A DNA stretch of 64,000 bases from contig DYJD01000004.1 in the NCBI GenBank assembly GCA_020723325.1, forward strand, positions 186,001 to 250,000. Reading direction: 5' to 3'. The stretch is from Desulfosudis oleivorans. GTDB taxonomy: Bacteria > Desulfobacterota > Desulfobacteria > Desulfobacterales > SURF-7. A program made the translations under genes and the position numbers. The number at the start of each line of letters is the position of its first letter. The stretch's first letter is position 1. Shown here piece after piece: positions 17,801 to 25,957 of this stretch. The notes beneath the pieces are model-generated. The model searched no databases. It worked only from the letters and a program-made list of their open reading frames with translations, and was not told the DNA's origin.

Positions 17801-18653
17801 TGAATATCCGCCCCTGTTCGGCTGCTGAAAGCCGGGCAAACAGCGGCAGAATGGTTGCAGAAGAGCCCAAACCGCCTGTGAGCATTTCACCGGCCTCGCG
17901 AATATCCCGTTCCGTGGGCAGAAACACCAGGATGTCGCCCCCCCGGCTTTCCTGAATCAATTTTGAAACCGCCCCCACCGCCGTTTCCACATAGGAAGTT
18001 TCCTCTTCCTTGCGGTCATCATCCCCGGTGACATAGCGGACCTCCACCGGATACAGACGGCCCGAGACTTCAATAACCGGGGCATTGCCAAAGGCGGCTG
18101 AAAATTTTTGGGTGTCGATGGTGGCGGAGGTGATGATCAGTTTAAAATCCCTGCGCCGTTGCAATACGTTTTTCAGGATCCCCAGGCAGAAATCAATATT
18201 GAGGCTGCGTTCATGGGCCTCATCCACAATAATGGTGTCGTATTCCCGCAACAACCGATCCTGCCTGGCTTCTGCCAGCAGAATGCCGTCTGTCATGATT
18301 TTAATGCAGGCGGTGGGCTGCAGCGTCTCCCGGAAGCGAATTTTATACCCCACATTTTGACCAAGGGGCTGCCCGAGTTCCTCGGCAATGCGCTGGGCCA
18401 CCGTTACAGCCGCAATCCGCCGGGGCTGGGTGCAACCAATGCGGCCATGCATGCCTCTGCCGGCCGCCAAACAGAACTTCGGTATCTGGGTGGTTTTGCC
18501 GGATCCGGTGGCGCCGGAAACAATCACCACCGGATGATCTTGAATGGCCCGGACAATCTCGTCCCTGCGCTCGGTAATGGGCAATTCGGGCGGATAATGC
18601 AGATCCGCCTGCAACGCATTGAGGTCCTGTATTTTTTTTAACCGCTTATCCAT
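14841..18653 (-). CDS. hrpA: ATP-dependent RNA helicase HrpA
   Basis: 1270 residues, typical of full-length HrpA. DEAH-box helicase acting on structured RNA and stalled ribosomes in the cytoplasm. Motif I GATGSGKTTQ (about residue 46), motif II DEAH (about 143), motif III SAT, and motif VI QRKGRCGR. After the two RecA domains come the HA2 and OB-type regions and the long DUF3418 C-terminal domain unique to bacterial HrpA (KVLVSGRDKSILNQ, SVFAQELRTAISVSAKRL). It reads toward the vapBC and gsp genes but is separated from them by the repeat-filled gap. Confidence 0.96.
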   Translation of the reverse strand: MDKRLKKIQDLNALQADLHYPPELPITERRDEIVRAIQDHPVVIVSGATGSGKTTQIPKFCLAAGRGMHGRIGCTQPRRIAAVTVAQRIAEELGQPLGQNVGYKIRFRETLQPTACIKIMTDGILLAEARQDRLLREYDTIIVDEAHERSLNIDFCLGILKNVLQRRRDFKLIITSATIDTQKFSAAFGNAPVIEVSGRLYPVEVRYVTGDDDRKEEETSYVETAVGAVSKLIQESRGGDILVFLPTERDIREAGEMLTGGLGSSATILPLFARLSAAEQGRIFKPSRNRKIILATNVAETSITIPGIRYVVDTGLARISRYSPRTRTTSLPVTPISRSSADQRKGRCGRTANGICIRLFSEADYADRPLYTPPEILRANLADVILRMLALKIGDVAAFPFIDPPAPRSIQDGYDLLMELGAVQEQGNFPENRKVGRFRLTAKGRMMADIPLDPRLAAMLIEAGQKGCLCEMAVIASALSLQDPRERPVDKEAEADQMQARFQDPRSDFFTLLNIWKAYQEQLEAGASTGQIKRFCRRHFLSFRRMREWVDIHEQIRDVLKEHKIGPKESTPWSGEQLSPAAADKLYAAIHQTILSGYLSNIAVKKEKNSYRAGKGREVMIFPGSALYNKGPTWLVAAEIVETSRLFARTVAGISPDWLEAVGGERCRRIYQDPHWERNRGEVVAVEQVSLYGLIIVADRTVSYGPLQPQEAADIFIRSALVEEDLRTVLPFMTHNRRLMEKVRNLEDRIRRRDLLVDPEDLFLFYQNRLPGVYDIRTLKHRVKEKGGDDFLCMTEADLLRKAPDEEELALYPEKVQLGKARFACEYRFKPGKADDGVTVKIPAQVSSQVPPEAMDWLVPGLYQEKISALIKGLPKEYRRDLVPVAETVKVIVQEMPKTGGALKTLLAKFIYERFHVDIPATAWSQVKLPEHLEMRISLTDTTGKVLVSGRDKSILNQAPDLKADTRAIAAAARKWERKGLTAWDFPDLPLEISVTGADGIEIRLFPALEKADACVNLRLFQQESTARKAHTSGVEMLFLLHFSKDLKFLRRNLVLPPEVGSAATAFGGIKPLTTQLFERVCRDLFARNIRTGKEFEDHAAQVKPVILQAGQAVLEQALPVLQAYKETRAAISTLESRRNSPLFSVFAKKMQAELTRLLPENFVQLYSAERLAHMRRYLKALALRSERGAANFDKELAKSREVDGYEARLNELLTDIGPDTSMEKREKLEAFFWLLQEFKVSVFAQELRTAISVSAKRLNESLREIERML

Positions 18654-18684
18654 ACATCAAGTCAAAATCTGTTTTTACCTTATC

Positions 18685-18703
18685 GTCTTCAGCCTTCAGT
18701 CTT
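18685..18703. repeat. CTTCAG word repeat, third copy
   Basis: GTCTTCAGCCTTCAGTCTT, same type as at 9647 and 10824. Confidence 0.5.
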
Positions 18704-18818
18704 AACACCTGAGCCATTAAAATCAAGCGCTCAAATCAAATCCGGACCAAAACCGACCAGTGCACAAAAGGACACGGTTGTGATAAAAAATTTGCACAAT
18801 CAGTCGGAAGTGGGAAAA

Positions 18819-18874
18819 CAGAATTCAGAAGACTAAAGGCAAGAGCCATTCTGGATTCTGTCTTCTGAATTCTG
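18819..18874. repeat. 15-bp perfect inverted repeat, loop 26 nt
   Basis: CAGAATTCAGAAGAC (18819-18833) and GTCTTCTGAATTCTG (18860-18874), followed by AAAAAA on the plus strand. The AT-rich arms and long loop make a terminator unlikely; the arms are themselves built from a repeated GAATTCAGAA word, like the other intergenic repeats. Confidence 0.65.
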
Positions 18875-18953
18875 AAAAAATCCCTCCCGCTGGCATTCAT
18901 TTTGCTTTGCTTTTTTCCAGCCTTGCAATCATTAACTGAAAAAGGATTTCGTT

Positions 18954-19289
18954 ATGCCCCATCTTACCCCTGGTTTCAGTACTTATATGGACGAACATGT
19001 CAGCCTGGTTCTGCTGGGCTTCATGATCATCGCAATCCTGGCTTTTCTGTTCGTTGCTGTGGATATTTTCAATCTGCGCAAGGAAGCCATGGAAACCAAT
19101 ATCCGCATTGCCGAGCTGAACATGAAAATGGCCGGGATGAACAAAGGCATCCAGGATCTGGTGCACTATTTCATGCTCGTGGCTGAAGACATTAAGACCC
19201 TTAAAATAAATTCCATGGTTGCGCCCCCGCCGCCGGCACCCTCGCCCCATTCTGCCGGACTTGAAAACTATATCATTTCCCCTCCATGA
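18954..19289 (+). CDS. Small single-pass membrane protein, function unknown
   Basis: 111 residues. One membrane helix (VSLVLLGFMIIAILAFLFVAVDIF, about 16-39), then a helical, probably coiled-coil stretch (EAMETNIRIAELNMKMAGMNKGIQDLVHYF) and a Pro-rich tail. No family recognised. It lies about 100 bp before a hybrid histidine kinase on the same strand and may be co-transcribed with it. The steady third-position GC and helix pattern support a real gene. Confidence 0.6.
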   Translation: MPHLTPGFSTYMDEHVSLVLLGFMIIAILAFLFVAVDIFNLRKEAMETNIRIAELNMKMAGMNKGIQDLVHYFMLVAEDIKTLKINSMVAPPPPAPSPHSAGLENYIISPP

Positions 19290-19390
19290 CTTGCTCCCAC
19301 GGACCTTGGGCGGATACGGAATGCGAATTGTATTGACAGGCAGACCACATATATCCGATAATGCTACAATTTCATCTGCAAGGTCCAGAC

Positions 19391-21460
19391 ATGAATCAGC
19401 CGCCGCACCCGACTTCTCCACAACAAAATCAACCCACTGACGACGCCCTTTCACCGGCTGCCGACAGCCTCGGCCCAGACATGCCCCAATCCGACCAGGG
19501 GGAAATGCAGACATCTGAACTGGTTCCGGCTCCCTCTCCGGCCGCGGGCCACCGGGCCGAGCAGGCAGACTACCGCACGATTTTCGACAATGCCGATGAC
19601 GGCATCTTTGTCTACGATCCGGTATCGGAAAAAATCGTGGATGTGAACACCGCAGGTTGCCGGATGTTCGGTTATGCGGCTGATGAAATGATCGGCTTGA
19701 ATGTGCGCACCTTGTCCATGACCCAATACCCTTACCGGCCCGAGGATATTGTCGGCTGGGTGCGCAAGGTTGCCAAGGAAGGCCCCCAGATATTTGAATG
19801 GCTTGCCAGGTCCAGGGACGGCGGCAAAATCTGGGTGGAGCTTCATCTGAAACGTATCCGAATGCGTGATCAGGAACGTATTCTGGCCATTGTGCGCGAT
19901 ATCTCCGAACGGAAACTGGTGGAGGAAAAGCTTGCCCGGGAAAAAGCCTTTTCCGATTTCGCCATCGATACCATGCCCGGTATCTTTTATATGTTTACAG
20001 AGGACGGCCGCTTTCTCAGATGGAATAAAAATTTTGAAACCGTATCCGGTTACAACAGCACGGAAATCGCCGCCATGGCTCCCAGTGATTTTTTCCTTGG
20101 GGATGAAATCGACTATATCCGCAATCAAATTCAAAAGGCCTTTCAATCAGGCCAGGCCACGGCCGAGGCCCATTTCATTTCAAAGGACGGCCGGGGAACC
20201 CCCTACTTGTTCACCGGCATCCGCATCGAAGATGAGGGCCGTCCCCATCTGATCGGCATGGGGGTGGATATCAGCGATCGGAAAAAGGCGGAAAAAGAAA
20301 AGGTCGAACTGGAGCGCCAACTCCAACACGCCATGAAAATCGAAGCCATCGGCACTCTGGCAGGCGGCATCGCCCATGATTTCAATAATATTCTAGGCGC
20401 TATAATGGGTTACACCGAACTTGGGCGCTTTGAGGCACCCAAGGATTCCGTGCTAGACACCTACCTCCTGCAAGTTCTGAAGGCTTCCCAACGGGCCAAA
20501 AGCCTGGTGGAGCAAATTCTGATCTTCAGCCGCCAAGGTGAAATTCAACCCCGGCCCCTGATGTTGAAACCGATTATCGAAGAGGTTCTTAAACTGTTGC
20601 GGGCCTCCATTCCCGCCACCATAGCCATCAACGCCAATATCAGCAAAAATTCCGGCCCTGTGATGGCTGATCCCACGCAAATCCATCAGGTGCTTATGAA
20701 TTTATGCACCAATGCGGCCCATAGCATGCTCGCAAAAGGCGGCATGCTTTCCATTGGCCTGCAAAATACTACGCTCAGTCCCAAGGATCCGATCCTGGTA
20801 AGTCATCCGGACCTCAAACCCGGCCCCTTCCTAAACCTGATGGTGTCCGACACGGGTCATGGCATTGATCCCCTTATTCTTCACCGCATTTTCGAACCCT
20901 ATTTTACCACCAAAGAAAAAGGCGAGGGCACTGGTCTCGGCCTGTCGGCTGTTCACGGAATTGTCCAGCGCTGCGGCGGGGCTATCACTGTGGAAAGTCA
21001 AATGGGCAAAGGGACCAGCTTTTACGTGCTGCTGCCCCTGGTCAGCCTGGAAATTGAGGAAAGTCCAGCCGCCATTCCCTTGACCCAGGGTAAGCGGGAA
21101 CGGGTCCTTCTAGTGGATGATGAACCCATGCTGGCGGATCTAGGCCATAAAATGATCGAACGGCTCGGCTACCAGGTTGTCGCCAAAACCAGCTCCCGGG
21201 AAGCCCTTGAATGTTTCCAGGAAAATCCGGACGGATTTGATATCCTGATCACGGATCAGACCATGCCCCTATTCACCGGTGAAGAGCTGGCCAGGGAATG
21301 CCTGCGCCTAAGGCCGCAAATACCCATAATCATCTGCACTGGTTACAGCGAACGCATCGACCACCAAAAGGCCCTTGAAATGGGCATCAGCAAACTCCTG
21401 GCCAAGCCCGTGATCATGACCGAATTGGCTGAGGCCATTCGCCAGGCCTTGAACAAATAA
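19391..21460 (+). CDS. PAS-PAS hybrid histidine kinase with C-terminal receiver
   Basis: 689 residues from ATG 19391 (the track start 10 codons upstream is also possible). No membrane segment, so a cytoplasmic sensor. Two PAS domains: the first near FDNADDGIFVYDPVSEKIVDVN, the second near FAIDTMPGIFYMFTEDGRFLRWN, with PAC motifs before the kinase. H-box GTLAGGIAHDFNNILG carries the His at about residue 326. ATPase domain with N-box MNLCTNAAHSM, G1 DTGHGI and G2 EGTGLGLSAV. A receiver domain closes the protein (LLVDDEPML, phospho-Asp in ILITDQTMPL, Lys in LLAKP). Its kinase core is very close to that of the protein at 22279-24588, so the two are paralogues. No HTH output is attached. Confidence 0.93.
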   Translation: MNQPPHPTSPQQNQPTDDALSPAADSLGPDMPQSDQGEMQTSELVPAPSPAAGHRAEQADYRTIFDNADDGIFVYDPVSEKIVDVNTAGCRMFGYAADEMIGLNVRTLSMTQYPYRPEDIVGWVRKVAKEGPQIFEWLARSRDGGKIWVELHLKRIRMRDQERILAIVRDISERKLVEEKLAREKAFSDFAIDTMPGIFYMFTEDGRFLRWNKNFETVSGYNSTEIAAMAPSDFFLGDEIDYIRNQIQKAFQSGQATAEAHFISKDGRGTPYLFTGIRIEDEGRPHLIGMGVDISDRKKAEKEKVELERQLQHAMKIEAIGTLAGGIAHDFNNILGAIMGYTELGRFEAPKDSVLDTYLLQVLKASQRAKSLVEQILIFSRQGEIQPRPLMLKPIIEEVLKLLRASIPATIAINANISKNSGPVMADPTQIHQVLMNLCTNAAHSMLAKGGMLSIGLQNTTLSPKDPILVSHPDLKPGPFLNLMVSDTGHGIDPLILHRIFEPYFTTKEKGEGTGLGLSAVHGIVQRCGGAITVESQMGKGTSFYVLLPLVSLEIEESPAAIPLTQGKRERVLLVDDEPMLADLGHKMIERLGYQVVAKTSSREALECFQENPDGFDILITDQTMPLFTGEELARECLRLRPQIPIIICTGYSERIDHQKALEMGISKLLAKPVIMTELAEAIRQALNK

Positions 21461-21471
21461 ACAACATCATC

Positions 21472-22236
21472 TCATTTCTTGGCACTGTTGAAGATTTTGT
21501 CGATCTCCCCCGAAGTTTTCATGTCCTTGATGACTTTATCGAATTTGGTCTTGAAGTCCACAAGATAGGGAAAGTTCTCGGCCTTTCTGGTAAATCCCAG
21601 ATGACCATGATTTTGAATGGCCTCAATCTCGCTGCGTTTGATTTCGGGAAAGGCGCTGATATCCACCAATTGATCGTTGATATAAAAATCCGAGCGGCCG
21701 GCCGCCAGCTTTTTTAAGCAGGTTTCCGTGTCCTTGCCTTCATCCAGAGTCAGTTTGCCTTCCTTGATGGCCTCGGCAAATCCTTTACCGCCCATGGATA
21801 AAGGATTGAACCCGGCGTTCAGGCCGATCTTGGTTCCATAAAAGTCCTCAGGCCATTTGCTTTTGCCCTTCAGTTTTTCCGCAGTGCCGAAAACCATGAC
21901 CCGTTCCGCCAGAATTGGTTCAGACAAATTCATCCAGCTTTCTCTTTCTTCTGAAAAATAGGGTGGAAACATGGCCAAACCTTTACCGGTCTGAATCATA
22001 TCAAGCCCCCTCTTCCAGGGGTACAATTTGATTTCCACCTCATATTCGGGCATTTTGGTAAAGGCCTGTCGTAAAATCTCAACATAGATTCCTTTGGGCG
22101 TCTTGCCGTCATTGTCCAAATAAGAATAGGGCGGATATCCGTCATCGCCGTAAATCAGCACTTTTTCAGCCGCATTTGCGATTAAGGGAAGCAACAACAA
22201 ACCGACAGCTAAGAAAACAATCGCATTTCGTTTCAT
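21472..22236 (-). CDS. Family-3 periplasmic solute-binding protein
   Basis: 254 residues with a clear signal peptide (MKRNAIVFLAVGLLLLPLIANAAE). The mature protein follows the SBP_bac_3 amino-acid-binding fold: DDGYPPYSYLDNDGKTPKGIYVEIL, IKLYPWKRGLDMIQTGKG, GTKIGLNAGF and YINDQLVDI. No permease or ATPase genes are adjacent. It lies immediately downstream (42 bp) of a membrane hybrid histidine kinase on the same strand, which suggests a sensing role. The gene is convergent with the PAS kinase, leaving an 11-bp gap. Confidence 0.85.
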   Translation of the reverse strand: MKRNAIVFLAVGLLLLPLIANAAEKVLIYGDDGYPPYSYLDNDGKTPKGIYVEILRQAFTKMPEYEVEIKLYPWKRGLDMIQTGKGLAMFPPYFSEERESWMNLSEPILAERVMVFGTAEKLKGKSKWPEDFYGTKIGLNAGFNPLSMGGKGFAEAIKEGKLTLDEGKDTETCLKKLAAGRSDFYINDQLVDISAFPEIKRSEIEAIQNHGHLGFTRKAENFPYLVDFKTKFDKVIKDMKTSGEIDKIFNSAKK

Positions 22237-22278
22237 CGATCATTCCTCCTTTTCAATGGTTTTGAATTGTCGTTTACT

Positions 22279-24588
22279 TCAGCTTGTTTCTTTTTTGATT
22301 TTGCTTTCCGCAAGAACCTGGTGCACGGTCTCGGCCAGGTCATCCAGGGAAATCGGTTTCCGCAGCAGCCCGGCGATGCCGATGGCCCGGCAGCGTTCGG
22401 CAGCATCCGAGGCGCCGGCGCCGGTACAGAGAATGATGGGAATGTCCGGCCGGGTTTTACGCATTTCTCCGGCCAATTGGTAGCCGGTCATTTTCGGCAT
22501 GGTCATGTCCGTGATGACCAGATCAAAAATCGCGGGGGTATTTTGAAATTTTGTCAGGGCCTGGGTGGGATTGTCCATGGCCACCACATGGTAGCCAAGC
22601 TGTTCCAGCATATCCACGCCGATCTGTATGAGATCTTTTTCATCATCCACAAAAAGGATCGTCTCGTTGCCCGAGGGCAGGTGGATCAATTTTTCAGGCT
22701 TGCTTTCGGCAATATCGGCAATAGCGGGCAAAAACACATGAAAGGCCGTGCCTTTTCCGGGCTGGCTGTGAACCTGGATCAAACCATTATGTTGTTGCAC
22801 GATCCCTTGTACCACGGCCAGGCCTAGTCCGGTGCCCTCACCCACTTTTTTGGTGGTAAAATATGGATCGAAAATGCGTTTCAGAATTTCCGGCTCCATG
22901 CCGGTCCCGGTATCGCTCACGGACAATTTCAAATAATTCCCCGGTTCCAATCCCTCTGTTGTGGCACTTTCCAAGGGACTGATGACCATGGGAGCAAGGC
23001 GCACGTCCAGCACGCCGCCGGTGTCCTTCATGGCATGGAACGCGTTGGTGCACAAATTCATGATGATCTGATGAATCTGGGTGGGATCAGCCAGCACCAT
23101 GCCGGCATCTGTGGAAACATTCTGGCGGATCTCAATGGTGGCCGGCAGGGAAGCGCGCATGAATTTTAGAGTTTCCTTTACGATCAGGCGCAAGTCAACA
23201 GGCTTCTTTTCTATCTCTGCCTGGCGGCTGAAGGTCAGGATCTGTTTCACCAGGTCCGCGGCCCGCCGGCCGGCTTTCTGGACCAGTTGGATATAATCCG
23301 AGATCTTCCGGCAATCATTGATATTGATTTCAATCAATTGGGCATAACCCAGAATGGCCCCCAAAATATTGTTGAAGTCATGGGCAATGCCCCCGGCCAA
23401 GGTGCCGATGGCATTGGCCTTCTCAGCCTGGCGGACCCGATTCTCCAGGATGAGATCCTGGGTGATGTCCCGTTTGACTGCCACAAAATTCACAATGGCG
23501 TTCTTTTCATCGCGGACCGGCGAAATAGTGGCTTCGCCGTCGTATTCAGCCCCGCCTTTTTTACGGCCTTTGAATCGGCCGGACCATACTTTACCGTTTT
23601 TCAGAATCATTTGCAGTTCCCGCAGGAACAAGTCATCGCCTTCACCCCGGCTCAACAGGGCGGAAATGTTCCGACCCAGGGCTTCCGAGTCCGAATATCC
23701 GGTGATTTTTTCAAAGGCGGGATTGATATATTCAATATTGCCGTCGATATCCGTAATCACGATCATCTCCTCGGCCTGGGCTATGGCTGTCCCCAATCGC
23801 CGCAATCGTCCTTCGCTTTCCACCAGGGCCGCCTGCCGGGTGCGGATGGCACTCACCATGCTTTGAAAAATATCGCCCATCTGCTTTAATTCAAAAAACG
23901 CATGGGTAAGTTCCGCAGGATCCAGACTGTTGGGAATGAATGCAGCGGACCCATCACTGCTGGGTGCAAGGGAGGCTTTTTCCGTGGCCACCATGGCCCG
24001 GCTGATGCTTTCCAATGGTCTGACCAGAAAACGCTGGACCACGCCCACCAGAATCACCAGCAACACCACAATGGTCAGCCCACTCTTGCCCATGGCCTTA
24101 ATAAGAGCCAGGGTCAGCCGCTTTTCCGGCTCGGATCGATCCAAAAAAACCTGAACCGTCCCGATTTGCAACCGTTTGACATTTTTATCCATGAATCCCT
24201 TGTCTACATCCTCCGGCGGGAAAAGCGGCCGCTCAATGGAATGCAGACCTTGGCCCTGGGGGGCCCTTGAGATGGGGTGAACATCTTTGTTTTTTCTTTC
24301 CAACCCACAGATCAGTTCTTTTTTTTCTTCCGACCATACCAGAATGGCGGCGATATCCGTATTGGGGAATTCACTAAAGACCGCACTGCGGGTGGCTTCA
24401 TCGTCAAAATTATAGACCGGGTACTGGAGGCTGCTGGCCAGCCGATCGGCAATAACACCGAGGGAATTGTTCACTTCCTTGTCAATGGCGGCCTGGCCGG
24501 CTCGAAACTCCATGAAAAAAAGGAACAAAAGCACACAAGCCGTGGTGGAAATAAGCCATAAAACCAGCTTAGCGGAAATGCTTTTCAT
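22279..24588 (-). CDS. Membrane-bound hybrid histidine kinase (PAS, HisKA, HATPase, receiver)
   Basis: 769 residues. Two membrane segments (LVLWLISTTACVLLFLFFM near the start; SGLTIVVLLVILVGVVQRFLV about 170-190) enclose a periplasmic sensor of about 140 residues. Then a HAMP-like region, a PAS domain (EEMIVITDIDGNIEYINPAFEKITGY), the H-box GTLAGGIAHDFNNILG, ATPase motifs (MNLCTNAFHAM, DTGTGM, GEGTGLGLAV) and a C-terminal receiver (LFVDDEKDL, LVITDMTMPK, LLRKP). All phospho-sites are present. Likely an operon with the downstream solute-binding protein gene. No response regulator with DNA-binding domain is nearby. Confidence 0.93.
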   Translation of the reverse strand: MKSISAKLVLWLISTTACVLLFLFFMEFRAGQAAIDKEVNNSLGVIADRLASSLQYPVYNFDDEATRSAVFSEFPNTDIAAILVWSEEKKELICGLERKNKDVHPISRAPQGQGLHSIERPLFPPEDVDKGFMDKNVKRLQIGTVQVFLDRSEPEKRLTLALIKAMGKSGLTIVVLLVILVGVVQRFLVRPLESISRAMVATEKASLAPSSDGSAAFIPNSLDPAELTHAFFELKQMGDIFQSMVSAIRTRQAALVESEGRLRRLGTAIAQAEEMIVITDIDGNIEYINPAFEKITGYSDSEALGRNISALLSRGEGDDLFLRELQMILKNGKVWSGRFKGRKKGGAEYDGEATISPVRDEKNAIVNFVAVKRDITQDLILENRVRQAEKANAIGTLAGGIAHDFNNILGAILGYAQLIEININDCRKISDYIQLVQKAGRRAADLVKQILTFSRQAEIEKKPVDLRLIVKETLKFMRASLPATIEIRQNVSTDAGMVLADPTQIHQIIMNLCTNAFHAMKDTGGVLDVRLAPMVISPLESATTEGLEPGNYLKLSVSDTGTGMEPEILKRIFDPYFTTKKVGEGTGLGLAVVQGIVQQHNGLIQVHSQPGKGTAFHVFLPAIADIAESKPEKLIHLPSGNETILFVDDEKDLIQIGVDMLEQLGYHVVAMDNPTQALTKFQNTPAIFDLVITDMTMPKMTGYQLAGEMRKTRPDIPIILCTGAGASDAAERCRAIGIAGLLRKPISLDDLAETVHQVLAESKIKKETS

Positions 24589-24723
24589 GGGCGTCGCTTC
24601 TTTTGTTGCTTGTTGAGGCTATACTATGGGTACAATCAAGAATCGTAAATGAAAGAAACAAAATGAGATCGCAATTAAGATAGCTATATATATCATTCAA
24701 AACAGCAAATTGCAATAAACATC

Positions 24724-25473
24724 TCAACCCGGTTTCTTCTGCCGCAATGCCACCGGAACGCTCGCGCGCTTGCGCACTCCCATGTTCAGGACCTCGACAA
24801 AGATGGAAAAAGCCATGGCAAAATAGATGTAGCCTTTGGGAATATGCAAATCCAGCCCTTCCCCCACCAGGGATAAACCGATCAACAGCAGAAAACTCAA
24901 GGCCAGGATTTTAATGGTTGGGTGTTTTTCGATAAAAGCGCTGATGGAGCCGGCCAGAAAGATCATGACAATCACGGCAATCACCACCGCCGTCACCATG
25001 ACCGCCAGTTTGTCCGCCAATCCAATGGCCGTGATCACCGAGTCGATTGAAAAAACAATATCCAGCAAGGCGATTTGAAAAACAACACCGGTAAACGAAC
25101 GCCCTTTATTGCCTCCTCCTTCCGGGTCATGCCCCTCTTCCCCTTCCAGATTGTCATGGATTTCAAGGGTGCTTTTCCCCAGCAGAAAGAGGCCGCCCAG
25201 AATTAAAATCATGTCCCGGCCGGAGATTTCCTTTGCAAATATGGTGAAAAGCGGGGCTGTCAATTTCATGATGAGGGTGATGGAAAAAAGCAAGGCGATC
25301 CGGGTGAGCATGGCCAAGGCAAGTCCCACTTTTCGGCCGCGGGCCTGTTGCTCCTTGGGTAATTTTGCGGCAAGTATGGCAATGAAAATAATATTGTCGA
25401 TTCCAAGAACGATTTCCAGGGCTGTCAAGGTCAAAAGCGCTATCCAGGCATTGGGGTCCATCAACCAGTGCAT
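24724..25473 (-). CDS. terC: TerC-family integral membrane protein
   Basis: 249 residues, about seven membrane helices. Family motifs: ALEIVLGIDNIIFIAI in helix 1 and ALLDIVFSIDSVITAIGLAD in the middle, with the acidic residues that are proposed to bind metal. TerC proteins are implicated in tellurite resistance and in manganese export at the membrane. An acidic and Gly-rich loop (EGEEGHDPEGGGN) sits between the two halves. The upstream region carries a strong palindromic hairpin, but I could not recognise the yybP-ykoY riboswitch often found before such genes. Confidence 0.9.
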   Translation of the reverse strand: MHWLMDPNAWIALLTLTALEIVLGIDNIIFIAILAAKLPKEQQARGRKVGLALAMLTRIALLFSITLIMKLTAPLFTIFAKEISGRDMILILGGLFLLGKSTLEIHDNLEGEEGHDPEGGGNKGRSFTGVVFQIALLDIVFSIDSVITAIGLADKLAVMVTAVVIAVIVMIFLAGSISAFIEKHPTIKILALSFLLLIGLSLVGEGLDLHIPKGYIYFAMAFSIFVEVLNMGVRKRASVPVALRQKKPG

Positions 25474-25591
25474 GCAAACTCCTTATGGATTTCAAATTTT
25501 TCGCCCCATGGGCAATCGTCAGAATTAAAAAAATCGCTCTAAAAATCAAAGCCCCTTGTATGCCATTTTCCTCAAACAATCAATGGCTGCA

Positions 25592-25620
25592 TTGACATGA
25601 AATCCAATCATTGGTAGGTT
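25592..25620 (+). promoter_or_regulatory. Possible sigma-70 promoter for the UXX-star selenoprotein
   Basis: TTGACA at 25592-25597 is a perfect -35. At 17 bases the -10 is only TAGGTT, so the match is weak. It lies about 90 bp before the selenoprotein start, with the 25631-25667 hairpin in the leader. Confidence 0.3.
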
Positions 25621-25630
25621 TCATATCACC

Positions 25631-25667
25631 AGGCGGCGGATTGGAATTCCGGCCGGAATTCCCGCCT
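25631..25667. repeat. Hairpin around 20-bp perfect palindrome GGAATTCCGG/CCGGAATTCC
   Basis: Palindrome at 25643-25662, flanked by AGGCG (25631) and CGCCT (25667) that extend the stem. It lies between divergent terC and the selenoprotein gene. Could be an operator, a leader hairpin or a REP element. Confidence 0.7.
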
Positions 25668-25708
25668 AACCAAATACCCAAAGAGAAATAGGGAAAGGAA
25701 TATCAGCC

Positions 25709-25936
25709 ATGGCCGCAGAGGTAGAAATTTTCGGCAAGGATACCTGACCGTTTACCACGGCAGCCCGTGAAGCGCTTGCCAGGCAGGGGAAAAAAGTGAC
25801 CTATCACAATGTGATTGAGGATGAGGAAAAAATGCGCCGTATGCTGCAATTGTCCGACGGCCGGCGCAAAGTTCCGGTCATCGTGGAAGGTGAGCAGATC
25901 ACCATCGGTTTCAACGGCAAGGCCTGAGGGGTGTGA
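25709..25936 (+). CDS. UXX-star glutaredoxin-like selenoprotein (in-frame TGA = Sec)
   Basis: Absent from the ORF track because of in-frame TGA. From ATG 25709 (AAGGA upstream): MAAEVEIFGKDT-U-PFT, then AAREALARQGKKVTYHNVIEDEEKM, RRKVPVIVEGEQITIGFNGKA-U-GV. This is a thioredoxin/glutaredoxin fold in which the redox-active Cys is selenocysteine (codon 13, TGA 25745-25747), with cis-Pro in KVPVIV. A second TGA at codon 73 (25925-25927) either ends the protein at 72 residues or is another Sec, with the final stop TGA at 25934-25936 giving 75 residues. A GC hairpin starts 11 bases after the second TGA. The presence of a Sec-containing selD in this window supports Sec use in the genome. Likely a thiol/selenol redox protein; partner unknown. 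Confidence 0.85.
25756..25769 (+). promoter_or_regulatory. Possible SECIS hairpin after first TGA of UXX-star gene
   Basis: CACGG-CAGC-CCGTG, 5-bp stem, starting 8 bases after TGA 25745-25747. Short and slightly close, but in the place expected for a bacterial selenocysteine insertion element. Confidence 0.45.
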
Positions 25937-25938
25937 TG

Positions 25939-25957
25939 GCGCGGCCGGGGGCCGTGT
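25939..25957 (+). promoter_or_regulatory. Strong hairpin 11 nt after second TGA (SECIS-like or terminator)
   Basis: GCGCGGCC-GGG-GGCCGTGT: 8-bp stem with two G-U pairs and a GGG loop, beginning exactly 11 bases after TGA 25925-25927. This spacing and a G-bearing loop fit the minimal bacterial SECIS. It is followed by GGGGGATTTT, so a terminator reading is possible too. Confidence 0.5.

Larger units (their letters stand above)
18654..18953. other. Intergenic region between divergent hrpA and small membrane protein
   Basis: 300 bases without a gene, between two divergent genes, so promoters for both should lie here. It holds a CTTCAG word repeat (18685) and a 15-bp perfect inverted repeat (18819-18874). 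No strong promoter match was recognised. Confidence 0.5.

Noticed and set aside
18819-18880. Rho-independent terminator
   Set aside because: The stem is AT-rich with a 26-nt loop and is followed by A rather than T on the plus strand; kept only as an inverted repeat.
22267-22827. 186-residue plus-strand ORF
   Set aside because: Antisense to a hybrid histidine kinase whose receiver and ATPase motifs lie in the other strand.
25474-25640. yybP-ykoY manganese riboswitch before terC
   Set aside because: I could not find its conserved core; only a palindrome is visible.
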